NCBI GenBank assembly: GCA_963682005.1
Contig: OY820914.1
Coordinates: 2,852,001 to 2,916,000, forward strand
Origin: CAIYUC01 sp963682005
Lineage (GTDB): Bacteria; Bacteroidota; Bacteroidia; Bacteroidales; FEN-979
Length of the DNA: 64,000 nt
Direction of reading: 5' to 3'
Notes under the pieces: generated by a model
Told to the model about the DNA's origin: nothing
Databases searched by the model: none
The model's input: only the letters and a program-made list of their open reading frames with translations
Shown: positions 37,767 through 46,420 of the stretch, piece after piece
Layout: the number at the start of each line of letters is the position of its first letter
How positions within the stretch are numbered: the stretch's first letter is position 1
Made by a program: the position numbers and the translations under genes

Positions 37767-38198
37767 TCTCAGCTTCGCTTCCAGGCTGATAGGAACAGCC
37801 TTCAGGGCCAGCGACACCGGGCAGTTTATTTTGGCTATCCCGGCAAGTTCCTCAAATTTTTCTTCGGAAATTCCGGGTACCTCTCCAAAAACCTGGAGGT
37901 GGATCTTCGTGATCTCAAAATGATCGGTCATGAGTTCGACGGTTACCGTGGCATGTGTTTCAAGTTCGGCAGGAGGGAAGCCTGCACCACTAAGCCCAAA
38001 ACTAAGTGCCATGGAAAAGCATCCGGCATGTGCGGCACCAATCAGTTCTTCCGGGTTTGTCCCCGCAGTTCCGTCTTCACTTTTGAAACGGGTATTGAAT
38101 GAATATGGAGTGTTGTTAAGAACTCCGCTGGTGGTATAAAGGGATCCTTTCCCTTCAGTACCGTTGCCCTGCCATATGGCTGATGATTTTCTTTGCAT
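37761..38198 (-). CDS. OsmC family peroxiredoxin
   Basis: 145-aa OsmC/Ohr-type hydroperoxide reductase detoxifying organic peroxides. The two redox cysteines are Cys60 (GAAHAGCFSMAL) and Cys126 (AKINCPVSLAL), and the N-terminal GTNPEELIGA stretch is standard for the OsmC branch. It is monocistronic, convergent with nothing and divergent from the lipoprotein gene. The final codons coincide with a heptamer repeat array, so the native C-terminus may have been slightly altered. Confidence 0.93.
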   Translation of the reverse strand: MQRKSSAIWQGNGTEGKGSLYTTSGVLNNTPYSFNTRFKSEDGTAGTNPEELIGAAHAGCFSMALSFGLSGAGFPPAELETHATVTVELMTDHFEITKIHLQVFGEVPGISEEKFEELAGIAKINCPVSLALKAVPISLEAKLRK

Positions 38199-38403
38199 CG
38201 TGTTATTGTTTTTATTTATACTCAGTCCTTATTATGCAAAGGTGCAAAAATTTATCAAAACCATATCAAATTTAAAATTATTCACCACGACAGTCCCATG
38301 AACAACTGAGATCGGAAGTACCCAATAACCATTATTTCCGGCCTGGTTTTTGCTGAAAACCCGTTTCTTCCGAATAAAAAGTTCACGGGTTAATTTTCAG
38401 ATC

Positions 38404-39273
38404 ATGCGCAGAAAACCACTTTTCATTTTCCTGTTGATTATGATAGCAGGAGCATTTACAAACTGTGAGGCAAAAAATAAAAAGATCACGATCACCGTTC
38501 TCGACCGGAAAACAGGAACGCCGGTTGAATTTGCAGTGGTACACATGATCACGATGAAGTCTGATTATATCACCGTAATCCCTGATTCATGTGTTACCAA
38601 TGGAAAAGGAGAATGCAGGTTTTCTGTGGCAACCGGGGAGGGGTATGGGTACACAGTGTCGGTAAGGAAAAAGGACTATTATCAATGCTTCAGTACAGAT
38701 CCGGAAAACGCTTTTATTTCATACAGAAGTTTTTCCGGGACCCCGGCAGGAAAAATCAGGTTGTACCTTGACCCGGATTCAACCAGCCTGATGGCCTATT
38801 ACCGGTCGATGATGCCTCATATACGGATCGATTCACTGGTCATGCAACTGAAGAGCGATCAGTATGGCATCAGGACCGGAAGGGTCATGCCGGACCTGGC
38901 CTGGACAGACATCCCGGATTTGCTGGAGATCGGGAACGACCGGGTTGTGATCACCCATTTCCCGGTGAATCCTGTCTCTTCATCTTACCAGGAAGAATGT
39001 TACCTGGGAATAGTAGCTTTGTGGTTGATTGAATCGGTCAGGATCACTTGCGGAAACCCTTTAATGAACCCTGTAAACCGCTACCCGTCGATGAATCCGC
39101 TCCTCCGTGACAAATCAGAGGAACAGGTAAACTCCGGAAGAAAACAAAATACTCCCGAAATGATGGAAGCGGCTTTTGAAGCCTACCGGTCATGGTGGGA
39201 GAATACAAAACAAAAAGATATAAAAGAAGCCTGCAGGGTCAACCCGCTGGAAGGGACTGGACTTTCCTGGTAA
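38404..39273 (+). CDS. Exported protein of unknown function, CarboxypepD_reg-like N-terminus
   Basis: 289-aa protein with an N-terminal hydrophobic export signal (MRRKPLFIFLLIMIAGAFTNC) ending in a lipobox-like FTNC, so probably a lipoprotein. The following ~90 residues (KKITITVLDRKTGTPVEFAVVHM... GKGECRFSVATG) look like a carboxypeptidase regulatory-like (transthyretin-type) domain. The rest is unfamiliar. A longer frame opens at a TTG (38350), but ATG 38404 restores a proper signal sequence. It ends 9 bp from the convergent TerB-like gene. Function unknown. Confidence 0.65.
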   Translation: MRRKPLFIFLLIMIAGAFTNCEAKNKKITITVLDRKTGTPVEFAVVHMITMKSDYITVIPDSCVTNGKGECRFSVATGEGYGYTVSVRKKDYYQCFSTDPENAFISYRSFSGTPAGKIRLYLDPDSTSLMAYYRSMMPHIRIDSLVMQLKSDQYGIRTGRVMPDLAWTDIPDLLEIGNDRVVITHFPVNPVSSSYQEECYLGIVALWLIESVRITCGNPLMNPVNRYPSMNPLLRDKSEEQVNSGRKQNTPEMMEAAFEAYRSWWENTKQKDIKEACRVNPLEGTGLSW

Positions 39274-39282
39274 GTGATTTCA

Positions 39283-39627
39283 TTATTTGTAGGATCGCAA
39301 TATTTTCTGCAGAATGGCAAAAAAATTCCGTTCATAAAGATTGAGATCCTCATCGACATTCAGAAACTCTGCAACTTCGGCGATGAGGGTTTCTGTTTTC
39401 TTTTCAGTCGGAAAGAATTGCTCCCTGAACGACAGGATCGTTTCAATCCGCTCAACATCCGAATGTTTTTCAAATACCTTGTGAATTACCTGGTATTCCT
39501 CTTTTGTTGCGTTTGCAAGGATTTTTTTCTTTTCCTCTTCTGCCAGATCAAAATCCGAATATGCAGCATACAGGAGAAGATATACCTTGAATTCGTGGTA
39601 GTTCCAGTCTGATCGGGATTCTTTCAT
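39283..39627 (-). CDS. Small TerB-like helical protein
   Basis: 115-aa acidic, all-helical protein. The pattern (HEFKVYLLLYAAYSDFDLAEEEKKKIL... FLNVDEDLNLYERNFFAIL) resembles the TerB/DjlA-N helical fold, in which acidic residues near helix ends may bind metal. No enzymatic motif is seen. ATG 39627 is chosen; an extension to 39672 adds residues that look non-native. Function unknown. Confidence 0.6.
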   Translation of the reverse strand: MKESRSDWNYHEFKVYLLLYAAYSDFDLAEEEKKKILANATKEEYQVIHKVFEKHSDVERIETILSFREQFFPTEKKTETLIAEVAEFLNVDEDLNLYERNFFAILQKILRSYK

Positions 39628-40387
39628 AGATTTATAGGTTAAATTGTGATAAACCGGTCTTGTGATTTCCAACGGGATTTAAGATTTTCATTCAAAAAAA
39701 CTGTTCAGTAAGGAATGATGCGTTTTCCATTTGCTAAGGTAAGGCAAAGAACGGTTCAGATGACTGGAAAAATAAATATCACCCCCCTTTGTCATATCCC
39801 GTTGCAGCCGTCATTCCCACGAAAATAGGAATCTGGTGTTCACTGAAACATCCCGTAGGGATGTAAGCCCGGTAGCAAAATGGGAAAACTCTTGTGCCTG
39901 CGGCACAAGGTAAGTGAAGAGTGAAGAGGTAAAAGTGAAAAGTTAATTTTTCATTCTTAATTTTTAATTCCACTCTTCACTCTTCACTTTACGTTTTTCA
40001 CTTTCTCTCCGGAACGAGACTGTCTTAACAGCCGTCTACAAGCCGTCTACAAGCCGGCTATGAGCCGGCTACGAGCCAGCTACGAGCCGGCTACAAGCCG
40101 GGAGTGATATAGCCGCAGGCCGGAAGTCATATAGGAGCAGGCCGGAAGTCATATAGAAGTCATATAGCGGTCGTATAAGGACGCTATGCAATATTAACAT
40201 AACCAGTGTCTTAAGAAATATTCCATGGGAATTAGAACCGGGATGGGCTGTTCGTAGAATTTTTTGGACAGGTTATTTTTAAAATGTATCACGAAATGCG
40301 GTAAGAAAAAGTTGAAGTTGACACCCTAATAAATAAAGGATTTACCGGGCTCTTTTTTCAATTGTTGTACCTATGTTGTACCTATGC
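39628..40387. repeat. Gene-poor repeat block upstream of tRNA-Arg region
   Basis: No credible gene in about 760 bp. It holds a degenerate palindrome copy (39809-39833), hairpin ACATCCC-GTA-GGGATGT (39848-39864), hairpin CTTGTGCC-TGC-GGCACAAG (39891-39909), GTGAAGA heptamers and their inverse (39914-40007), an 11-bp array (40030-40102), a GGCCGGAAGTCATATAG array (40103-40175) and two copies of TTGTACCTATG (40365-40386). Confidence 0.8.
40030..40102. repeat. 11-bp tandem repeat, 6.6 copies
   Basis: Unit AGCCGGCTACG, with variants AGCCGTCTACA, AGCCGGCTATG and AGCCAGCTACG, repeated without gaps. It is followed at 40103-40175 by an unrelated array of about 21 bp built on GGCCGGAAGTCATATAG. Confidence 0.92.
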
Positions 40388-40426
40388 AAGAAAAAGGCGC
40401 TGTAATTGATTTAATTACAACGCCTT
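40388..40426 (-). terminator. Intrinsic terminator of the tRNA-Arg transcript
   Basis: On the minus strand AAGGCGTTGTAATT pairs with AATTACAGCGCCTT around a 5-base loop, with one mismatch, followed by TTTTTC. It lies 15 bp beyond the tRNA 3' end in the right orientation. Confidence 0.8.
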
Positions 40427-40440
40427 ATATAATAATTAGG

Positions 40441-40514
40441 TGACCCCGGCGGGATTCGAACCCACGACCCACAGCTTAGAAGGCTGTTGCTCTATCCAGC
40501 TGAGCTACGGGGCC
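40441..40514 (-). tRNA. tRNA-Arg (UCU)
   Basis: 74-nt cloverleaf on the minus strand. Acceptor stem GGCCCCG/CGGGGUC contains one G-U pair. The D-arm begins with GCUCAGCUGGAUAGAGC. The anticodon stem is ACAGC/GCUGU with loop CUUCUAA, so the anticodon is UCU, decoding AGA/AGG. The T-arm GUGGG-UUCGAAU-CCCGC is intact and the discriminator is A. CCA is not encoded. Confidence 0.95.
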
Positions 40515-40714
40515 GGAACGAGGGTGCAAAATTAACAATTAATAAGTTTTTAACAAATATTCCTGCACTCCGCGGGAAATCTATAATTTTGCAACTAAAG
40601 AAAGAACAATGCATAATGCATAATGCAGGAATGCAAAATAGGAAAGGTGAGCATCGACCGGTTTTTTATTATGAATTCCTGCATTCCTGCATTTTGAATT
40701 AATATCATGTCGTC

Positions 40715-41257
40715 ATGCGAATAGTAAAAGAACATAGTGCCGCCCTGATCATCGACATGCAGGAACGGCTCTTTCCTCATCTTTTCGAAAGCGAAAAGCT
40801 GATAAAGAACACATCAATCCTTATCCAGGGGTTGAAAATCCTGAATATTCCGATCTTTGTCACAGAGCAATATGTCAAAGGTCTCGGTTCAACCATTTCA
40901 CCGATCGCGGAATTGATAACGGGGATTAAAAGGACGGAGAAAACGGCATTCAGCTGCTGCGATGAACCGCGTGTCGATGAGGACTTCGCTGTGGCCGGAA
41001 AGGAGAACATCATCGTTGCCGGGATCGAAAGCCATGTTTGCGTTTTACAAACGGTGATCGACCTGAAACGGAATGGCTATCACCCGGTTGTGGTTGAAGA
41101 TTGCATCTCCTCACGGCACGAGCATGAGAAGCTGATTGCCCTGGAACGGATGAAGCATGAGGGGATCATTATCACAACCTACGAATCTCTTTTATTCGAA
41201 TTATTGAGATATTCGGGAACAGAACAATTCAAGGCGATTTCGAAGATCGTAAAGTGA
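40715..41257 (+). CDS. Isochorismatase-family cysteine hydrolase
   Basis: 180-aa protein of the isochorismatase/nicotinamidase fold. The catalytic triad is visible as Asp14 (ALIIDMQ), Lys76 (TEKTAFS) and Cys109 (AGIESHVCVLQT), with the usual cis-peptide region before the Cys. It most resembles the YcaC-like and unspecified hydrolase branches; substrate unknown. The gene follows a short repeat-bearing leader, and its stop codon passes directly into an ATGCTGG heptamer array. Confidence 0.87.
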   Translation: MRIVKEHSAALIIDMQERLFPHLFESEKLIKNTSILIQGLKILNIPIFVTEQYVKGLGSTISPIAELITGIKRTEKTAFSCCDEPRVDEDFAVAGKENIIVAGIESHVCVLQTVIDLKRNGYHPVVVEDCISSRHEHEKLIALERMKHEGIIITTYESLLFELLRYSGTEQFKAISKIVK

Positions 41258-41384
41258 TGCTGGATGCTGGATGCTGGATGAAATTTGAGGATGCAATTTA
41301 GGAACTAAATCAACAAATCTGTAAATCAACAAGTCAACAAATATTTTCGCTATTTCGCTACTTCACCATTTCGCTACTTAACCC
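41257..41384. repeat. Heptamer and octamer arrays filling the gap before parC
   Basis: 41257-41277 has three ATGCTGG heptamers starting in the stop codon of the hydrolase. 41307-41346 has 8-bp units AAATCAAC, AAATCTGT, AAATCAAC, AAGTCAAC. 41345-41384 has TTTCGCTA, TTTCGCTA, CTTCACCA, TTTCGCTA, CTTAACCC, and ends directly at the parC ATG (41385). No Shine-Dalgarno sequence is present. Confidence 0.88.
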
Positions 41385-44198
41385 ATGGATCAGGAAAACG
41401 ACAACATAGTAAACGAGCCCAACGGTGAAAACCCGGAACTCGAGTCGGGGACGCTGCAGGCGGCGATCCACCTTTCCGACATGTACCAGAACTGGTTCCT
41501 GGACTATGCATCGTATGTGATCCTTGAGAGGGCTGTTCCGGAGGTGATGGACGGGCTGAAGCCTGTTCAGCGACGCATCCTGCATTCGATGAAAGAGCTG
41601 GATGACGGACGGTACAACAAGGTGGCAAACATCATCGGTCACACGATGAAATACCATCCCCATGGCGATGTTTCCATCGGCGATGCGCTTGTTCAGCTCG
41701 GACAAAAGGATCTTCTGATCGATACCCAGGGAAACTGGGGAAATATCCTTACAGGCGACAGTGCTGCCGCACCGAGGTACATCGAGGCACGGCTTTCGAA
41801 ATTCGCGCTGGAAGTGCTCTTCAACCCGAAAACGACCGTCTGGAAATCTTCGTATGACGGACGAAATAAGGAGCCGGTCGCCCTTCCCGCAAAATTCCCC
41901 TTGCTATTGGCACAAGGCGTGGAGGGCATCGCCGTCGGACTTGCCTCGAAGATCCTTCCGCATAATTTCCTGGAATTGATCGATGCTTCGATAAAAATCT
42001 TGCAAGACAAGGAATTTGAATTGTTTCCCGATTTCCTGACAGGTGGCTTTATCGATGTTTCAAGATACAATAACGGCATCCGCGGGGGAAAGGTCCGGTT
42101 AAGGGCCAAAATCGGGCAGCTCGACAAGAAAACCCTGGTCATCACCGAGATCCCTTACGGAACCACCACAAGTTCCATCATCGATACGATAATAGCCGCC
42201 AACGACAAGGGAAAGATCAGGATTCGCAAGATCGATGACAACACCGCCCAGAATGTCGAGATCCAGGTTCATCTTGCCCCGGGCGTTTCACCTGATCAGT
42301 CGATCGACGCGCTTTATGCATTCACCGATTGTGAAGTCTCCATCTCCCCGAATGCCTGCGTCGTGGAAAGCGGGAAGCCCAATTTCCTGGGTGTTACCGA
42401 GATCCTTAAGATATCGACGGCCAAAACGCTTGAACTTCTGAAACTGGAGCTTAAGATCAGGCTGGATGAGCTCGGGGAACAACTCCATTTTTCCTCCCTC
42501 GAAAAGCTTTTCATCGAAAAGGAGATCTACGAAGGGATTAAGAAATGCAAGACGGATGAAGAGATCGACAAGGCGATCATCCGCGGGTTCAAGCCCTATA
42601 TCAAGATGCTGATCCGGCCGATCAACGAGGATGATATCCGGAGGCTCCGGAAGATCCCCATCGAGCGCATCTCGAAATTCAACTCAAACAAAGCGGATGA
42701 GGTCATAAAAAATATCAAGGGTGAAATTGATGAGGTGAAGAACCATCTTGCCCACCTGATTGATTTCGCCATCGAATACTTCAGGCAGATCCGAAAGAAA
42801 TACGGAAAAGGAAGGGAACGGAAAACGGAGATCCGGAATTTCGACACCATCGAAGCCGTTAAGGTCGCCGCTGCCACCCAGAAACTATACGTGAACAGGG
42901 AAGAAGGTTTTGCAGGCACGGCGCTGAAAAAGGATGAATATATTTCCGACTGTTCGGATATTGATGATATCATTGCTTTCCGCGAGAATGGCACGTTCAC
43001 GGTGGTCAAAGTTGCGGAAAAAGTGTTTGTCGGACAGCCTGTCATTCATATCGCTGTGTTCCAGAAAAACGATGAGCGGACGGTTTACAATATAATCTAC
43101 CGCGACGGAAAGAACGGGAAGATCATGGTGAAACGATTCAGTGTCGGAGGCGTGACACGTGATAAGGAATACTTCATAACAAAGGGCACGCCTGATTCGA
43201 AAGTGCTTTATTTTACTGCGAATCCAAATGGTGAGGCGGAAGTCGTCCATATCGATTTGAGGCCAAAACCCCGGTTAAAGAAACTTTCCTTCGATTTTGA
43301 TTTTTCTTCGCTCGATATCAAAGGAAGGAGTTCAATAGGTGTCACACTTACAAAATATGCCGTCAAACGGATCGAAAAGCGCCAGGAGGGAATCTCCACC
43401 CTAGGCTCCAGGATGATCTGGTATGATGATACGGTCAAGCGACTGAATACAGATGTGAGAGGTGTCCTGCTCGGTGACTTTTCCGGACCGGATAAGATCC
43501 TCACCATCATGCAGTCGGGCCATTACAAGCTCTCCTCCTTTGACCTCGCCACCCATTTTGAGGAGGATATGGTCCATATCCTCAAATATGACCCGGAACA
43601 GGTATTTACTGCGGTTTACCTGGATCATGAAACAAAGCTTTATTATGTTAAGCGCTTCAAGGCAGAACCCACCGACCGGAAAGTTGATTTTATCGGGGAT
43701 GAGGAAAACAATGAGATGGTCCTCTTTTCTTTTGATGAATTGCCAAGGATCGAGCTTCTCTTTGATATGAAGCAAAAAACAAAGGGCGCAGAGAATGAGG
43801 AGATTCTTGTCAGTGAGTTCATCGGGGTGAAAGGATACAAAGCCAAAGGAAAACGGCTGACCACACATCCTTTGAAGAAGGTCCAGTTTTTGGAACCGCT
43901 GATGCCGGAACCTATTGTGATTGAAGGGGAGCCGGATGAAGAATTGGATATAGTAACTAATGTGGAAGAAGAACCCGAAACAACTGATGTAACTAAATCC
44001 TCACCATCGGAAGACCAGGAAACCGGATCAGTACCAGAACCCAGGCTGATCAAGGATTTCGTTCGTGAATCTTTGCCGGAATCGGGTCCGCCTGAACCAC
44101 CGGCAAAAAAGACACGCTCAAAGAAAAATGATAAGCCTGAACCGCCGAAAGAGCCGGAAGACGGTGGGGATGCGATTCAGATGGAACTGCCTCTTTAA
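41385..44198 (+). CDS. parC: DNA topoisomerase IV subunit A
   Basis: 937-aa type IIA topoisomerase A subunit, cutting and passing DNA duplexes. The catalytic tyrosine is Tyr132 in SAAAPRYIEARL. The breakage-reunion domain includes HPHGDVSIGDALV, whose SIxD pattern and Val at the position of GyrA Ser83 fit the ParC rather than GyrA branch of Bacteroidota. The C-terminal region lacks a clear GyrA box and ends in about 110 residues rich in Glu, Pro and Lys (EPDEELDIVTNVEEEPET..., KKTRSKKNDKPEPPKEPED). The parE partner is not in the window. A heptamer array begins immediately after the TAA. Confidence 0.9.
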   Translation: MDQENDNIVNEPNGENPELESGTLQAAIHLSDMYQNWFLDYASYVILERAVPEVMDGLKPVQRRILHSMKELDDGRYNKVANIIGHTMKYHPHGDVSIGDALVQLGQKDLLIDTQGNWGNILTGDSAAAPRYIEARLSKFALEVLFNPKTTVWKSSYDGRNKEPVALPAKFPLLLAQGVEGIAVGLASKILPHNFLELIDASIKILQDKEFELFPDFLTGGFIDVSRYNNGIRGGKVRLRAKIGQLDKKTLVITEIPYGTTTSSIIDTIIAANDKGKIRIRKIDDNTAQNVEIQVHLAPGVSPDQSIDALYAFTDCEVSISPNACVVESGKPNFLGVTEILKISTAKTLELLKLELKIRLDELGEQLHFSSLEKLFIEKEIYEGIKKCKTDEEIDKAIIRGFKPYIKMLIRPINEDDIRRLRKIPIERISKFNSNKADEVIKNIKGEIDEVKNHLAHLIDFAIEYFRQIRKKYGKGRERKTEIRNFDTIEAVKVAAATQKLYVNREEGFAGTALKKDEYISDCSDIDDIIAFRENGTFTVVKVAEKVFVGQPVIHIAVFQKNDERTVYNIIYRDGKNGKIMVKRFSVGGVTRDKEYFITKGTPDSKVLYFTANPNGEAEVVHIDLRPKPRLKKLSFDFDFSSLDIKGRSSIGVTLTKYAVKRIEKRQEGISTLGSRMIWYDDTVKRLNTDVRGVLLGDFSGPDKILTIMQSGHYKLSSFDLATHFEEDMVHILKYDPEQVFTAVYLDHETKLYYVKRFKAEPTDRKVDFIGDEENNEMVLFSFDELPRIELLFDMKQKTKGAENEEILVSEFIGVKGYKAKGKRLTTHPLKKVQFLEPLMPEPIVIEGEPDEELDIVTNVEEEPETTDVTKSSPSEDQETGSVPEPRLIKDFVRESLPESGPPEPPAKKTRSKKNDKPEPPKEPEDGGDAIQMELPL

Positions 44199-44299
44199 GT
44201 GAAAAGTGAAGAGTGAAAAGTGAAAAATATAGCCTGTCCCCGCTTTCGCGGGGATGACGGAAGCATGTAGCTTGAAGCATGAAGCATGCAGCCTGAAGC
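44199..44299. repeat. Heptamer arrays and palindrome between parC and flavoprotein gene
   Basis: 44199-44226 has GTGAAAA, GTGAAGA, GTGAAAA, GTGAAAA, starting at the base after the parC stop. 44236-44260 is the dispersed palindrome. 44272-44299 has TTGAAGC, ATGAAGC, ATGCAGC, CTGAAGC heptamers ending 10 bp before the next ATG. The palindrome plus AAGCATGTAGCTTGAAGC block is shared with 8376-8418. Confidence 0.88.
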
Positions 44300-44309
44300 A
44301 AATAAAACT

Positions 44310-45533
44310 ATGAACGACAACAAAATCCTTAAAATATCGGAAGACGTTTCCTGGGTAGGGGTGTTGGATCCTGACCTCAGAACGTTCGACGTGGTGATGG
44401 AAACGAAGAATGGCACTACGTATAATGCCTATTTCATCAATGCCGAAAAAAAGACGCTCATTGATACGGTGAAGGTGAATTTCTGCGATATCTTCCTCGG
44501 GAAGTTGTCCCGGGTTTGCGATCCTGCCGAACTTGATTACATCATCGTCAGCCACACCGAGCCTGATCATTCCGGCAGCCTGGCGAATTTGCTTAAAATT
44601 GCAACGAAAGCCACCGTTGTATCCAGCGGAAATGGCATCCGGTACCTCAGCGACCTGATCGGGGTTCCCTTCAGGCACAGGATTATCAAGCCCGGTGACA
44701 CCCTTGACCTTGGAAATAAAACGCTTCAATTCATCAATGCGGCAAACCTTCATTGGCCCGATTCGGTCATGACCTATCTCAGGGAGGACAAATTGCTTTT
44801 TACCTGCGATATTTTTGGCGAACATTTCTGCCATGAATCCATGTTTGATGATCTTTCGCCTGATTTTGAGGAATCCTTCAGGTATTATTTCGATGTGATC
44901 ATGAGTCCATACAGCAAGTTCATGGTGCAGGCCGTTGAGAAGGTGAGGACCCTCGATATAGAGACGATCTGTCCGGGGCATGGGATGATCCTTCGCAAGA
45001 ACTGGAAAAAGTATGTGGATCTATCGGAAAAGTATGCAAGAAAGGCATTGGCGGAACCTGCATTGAACAGGGTGCTGGTGGCGTATGTATCCGCATATCA
45101 TAACACCGGGATGATCGCAGAAAAAATCGCTGAAGGGCTTCGTAAGTCAGGGAATATCGAAGTGGATCTGTGTGATATTGAAAAGATGCCCATGGGAGAA
45201 ATGGAACAGAAGATCATCCATGCTTCGGGGATCATTGTTGGATGTCCGACGTTCAGCCAGAATATTCTTTTGCCGGTTTACCAATTATTCGCCCTGATCA
45301 ACCCGATCCGCGACAGGGGAAAGCTTGCAGGTGCATTCGGCTCTTACGGCTGGAGCGGTGAAGGTCCGAAACTGATCGCTTCGATGCTGTCGAATTTGAA
45401 ACTCAGGATGATCGATGACGGGCTTTTCGTAAAATTCACACCGCATAATAAGGTGGAGGACCAGTGTATTGCTTTTGGGGCTAAATTCGGGGACGAACTT
45501 CTTGCCGCAAGTAATAAAGTCGTGAAAAATTAG
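44310..45533 (+). CDS. A-type flavoprotein (flavodiiron protein, FprA-like)
   Basis: 407-aa two-domain protein. The N-terminal MBL-fold diiron domain has the full ligand set His82-x-Glu84-x-Asp86 (SHTEPDHSGS), His148 (NLHWPDS), Asp167 (TCDIFGEHF) and His224 (CPGHGMIL). The C-terminal flavodoxin domain (about 250-407) has the FMN loop VAYVSAYHNTGMIAE and GSYGWSGEG. Such enzymes reduce O2 to water or NO to N2O, protecting anaerobes. ATG 44310 is used; the longer frame from 44286 consists of heptamer-repeat sequence. Presence suggests an anaerobic or microaerobic life style. Confidence 0.93.
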   Translation: MNDNKILKISEDVSWVGVLDPDLRTFDVVMETKNGTTYNAYFINAEKKTLIDTVKVNFCDIFLGKLSRVCDPAELDYIIVSHTEPDHSGSLANLLKIATKATVVSSGNGIRYLSDLIGVPFRHRIIKPGDTLDLGNKTLQFINAANLHWPDSVMTYLREDKLLFTCDIFGEHFCHESMFDDLSPDFEESFRYYFDVIMSPYSKFMVQAVEKVRTLDIETICPGHGMILRKNWKKYVDLSEKYARKALAEPALNRVLVAYVSAYHNTGMIAEKIAEGLRKSGNIEVDLCDIEKMPMGEMEQKIIHASGIIVGCPTFSQNILLPVYQLFALINPIRDRGKLAGAFGSYGWSGEGPKLIASMLSNLKLRMIDDGLFVKFTPHNKVEDQCIAFGAKFGDELLAASNKVVKN

Positions 45534-45557
45534 TTTTTATATCAGAAAAATACTTGA

Positions 45558-46406
45558 ATGTTGATACGGATTTGGCATTACCGGGTTTTCATCCTATGCT
45601 TCTTAATGATTTTCATCTTTTCCTCCTGCACCGTTGAAAGACAGCTTGCAGACGGCTTTGTCAAGAAGCTTCCTGAGATCGATATCCAGTTGTTCACTCC
45701 GGATGTTGTTTTTAAATACAACCACAAAGGGGAGGAGATCCCGCATTTCGACAGTCTGATCAGCACACAACAGGATTCTGCCCTTTTTGCACACAGCAGG
45801 TATATTCAATTCATCAGTGATTCCTTATTCCTGGATAAATATGTAAACGGTTTTATTGATGAACTGAGGGCATTGGGATTCAAGGTTTACCTCGACAATG
45901 CCATCGACTCGGTCCTGCTGACGAAGCCACAGGCATACCTGGTAAATATCGCCCAGATCCAGTTGGATGAATACCTGTTCCCGTTCGAAGATTCGGAAAC
46001 GATACTGGATACGGTGTTCTACAAACGGGTGCAATTGAACGGGGTGGATCAGTCTTCCTGGTTTGAATTAAGCAAGATGAACATTCCGAATCCTGTAAAA
46101 ACGGTACTGTACAGTGAATTCAGCGCATCTGACGGGTTTGACGGCCGTTTCACGGTCGACCCCTTTACCTATGATGTTCGTTATAAATACAAGATCGACT
46201 CACTCAAAGTGAAAGATGTGTATGAACTTGCAACCTTTTCCGGGCGAAAAAATGCGAGCTACCTGTTCGATTATTTCATGAACCAGTACATCAATCACCA
46301 TATGCCCGCTGACGAAGAACCCTATGACTTTTTCCATTACAACCGATTCAGGCATACGATTACATCAGCAGGGGAGGAACGGTTCGAAGTTCTGGAATCC
46401 AAATAG
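45558..46406 (+). CDS. Lipoprotein of unknown function
   Basis: 282-aa protein with a lipoprotein signal (MLIRIWHYRVFILCFLMIFIFSSC, lipobox near FSSC at residues 21-24), thus probably anchored in a membrane. The mature part has repeated aromatic and charged beta-strand-like segments and ends NRFRHTITSAGEERFEVLESK. No conserved motif was recognised. It lies 24 bp after the flavodiiron gene and 14 bp before the transporter gene, so it may share their transcript. Confidence 0.7.
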   Translation: MLIRIWHYRVFILCFLMIFIFSSCTVERQLADGFVKKLPEIDIQLFTPDVVFKYNHKGEEIPHFDSLISTQQDSALFAHSRYIQFISDSLFLDKYVNGFIDELRALGFKVYLDNAIDSVLLTKPQAYLVNIAQIQLDEYLFPFEDSETILDTVFYKRVQLNGVDQSSWFELSKMNIPNPVKTVLYSEFSASDGFDGRFTVDPFTYDVRYKYKIDSLKVKDVYELATFSGRKNASYLFDYFMNQYINHHMPADEEPYDFFHYNRFRHTITSAGEERFEVLESK

Positions 46407-46420
46407 TTTTTTTCTCATCG

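Noticed and set aside
39779..39973. Small minus-strand frame of 64 codons
   Set aside because: It runs through hairpins and heptamer arrays, with no start context or homology-like features.
39628..40387. Retron or diversity-generating retroelement
   Set aside because: No reverse transcriptase gene and no variable/template repeat pair were found in this block or anywhere in the window.
40441..40514. tRNA-Arg as an active integration site
   Set aside because: No integrase, no duplicated tRNA 3' end and no island genes are visible nearby.
44286..44309. Earlier start of the flavodiiron protein
   Set aside because: The extension is CTGAAGC heptamer sequence; ATG 44310 matches homologues.
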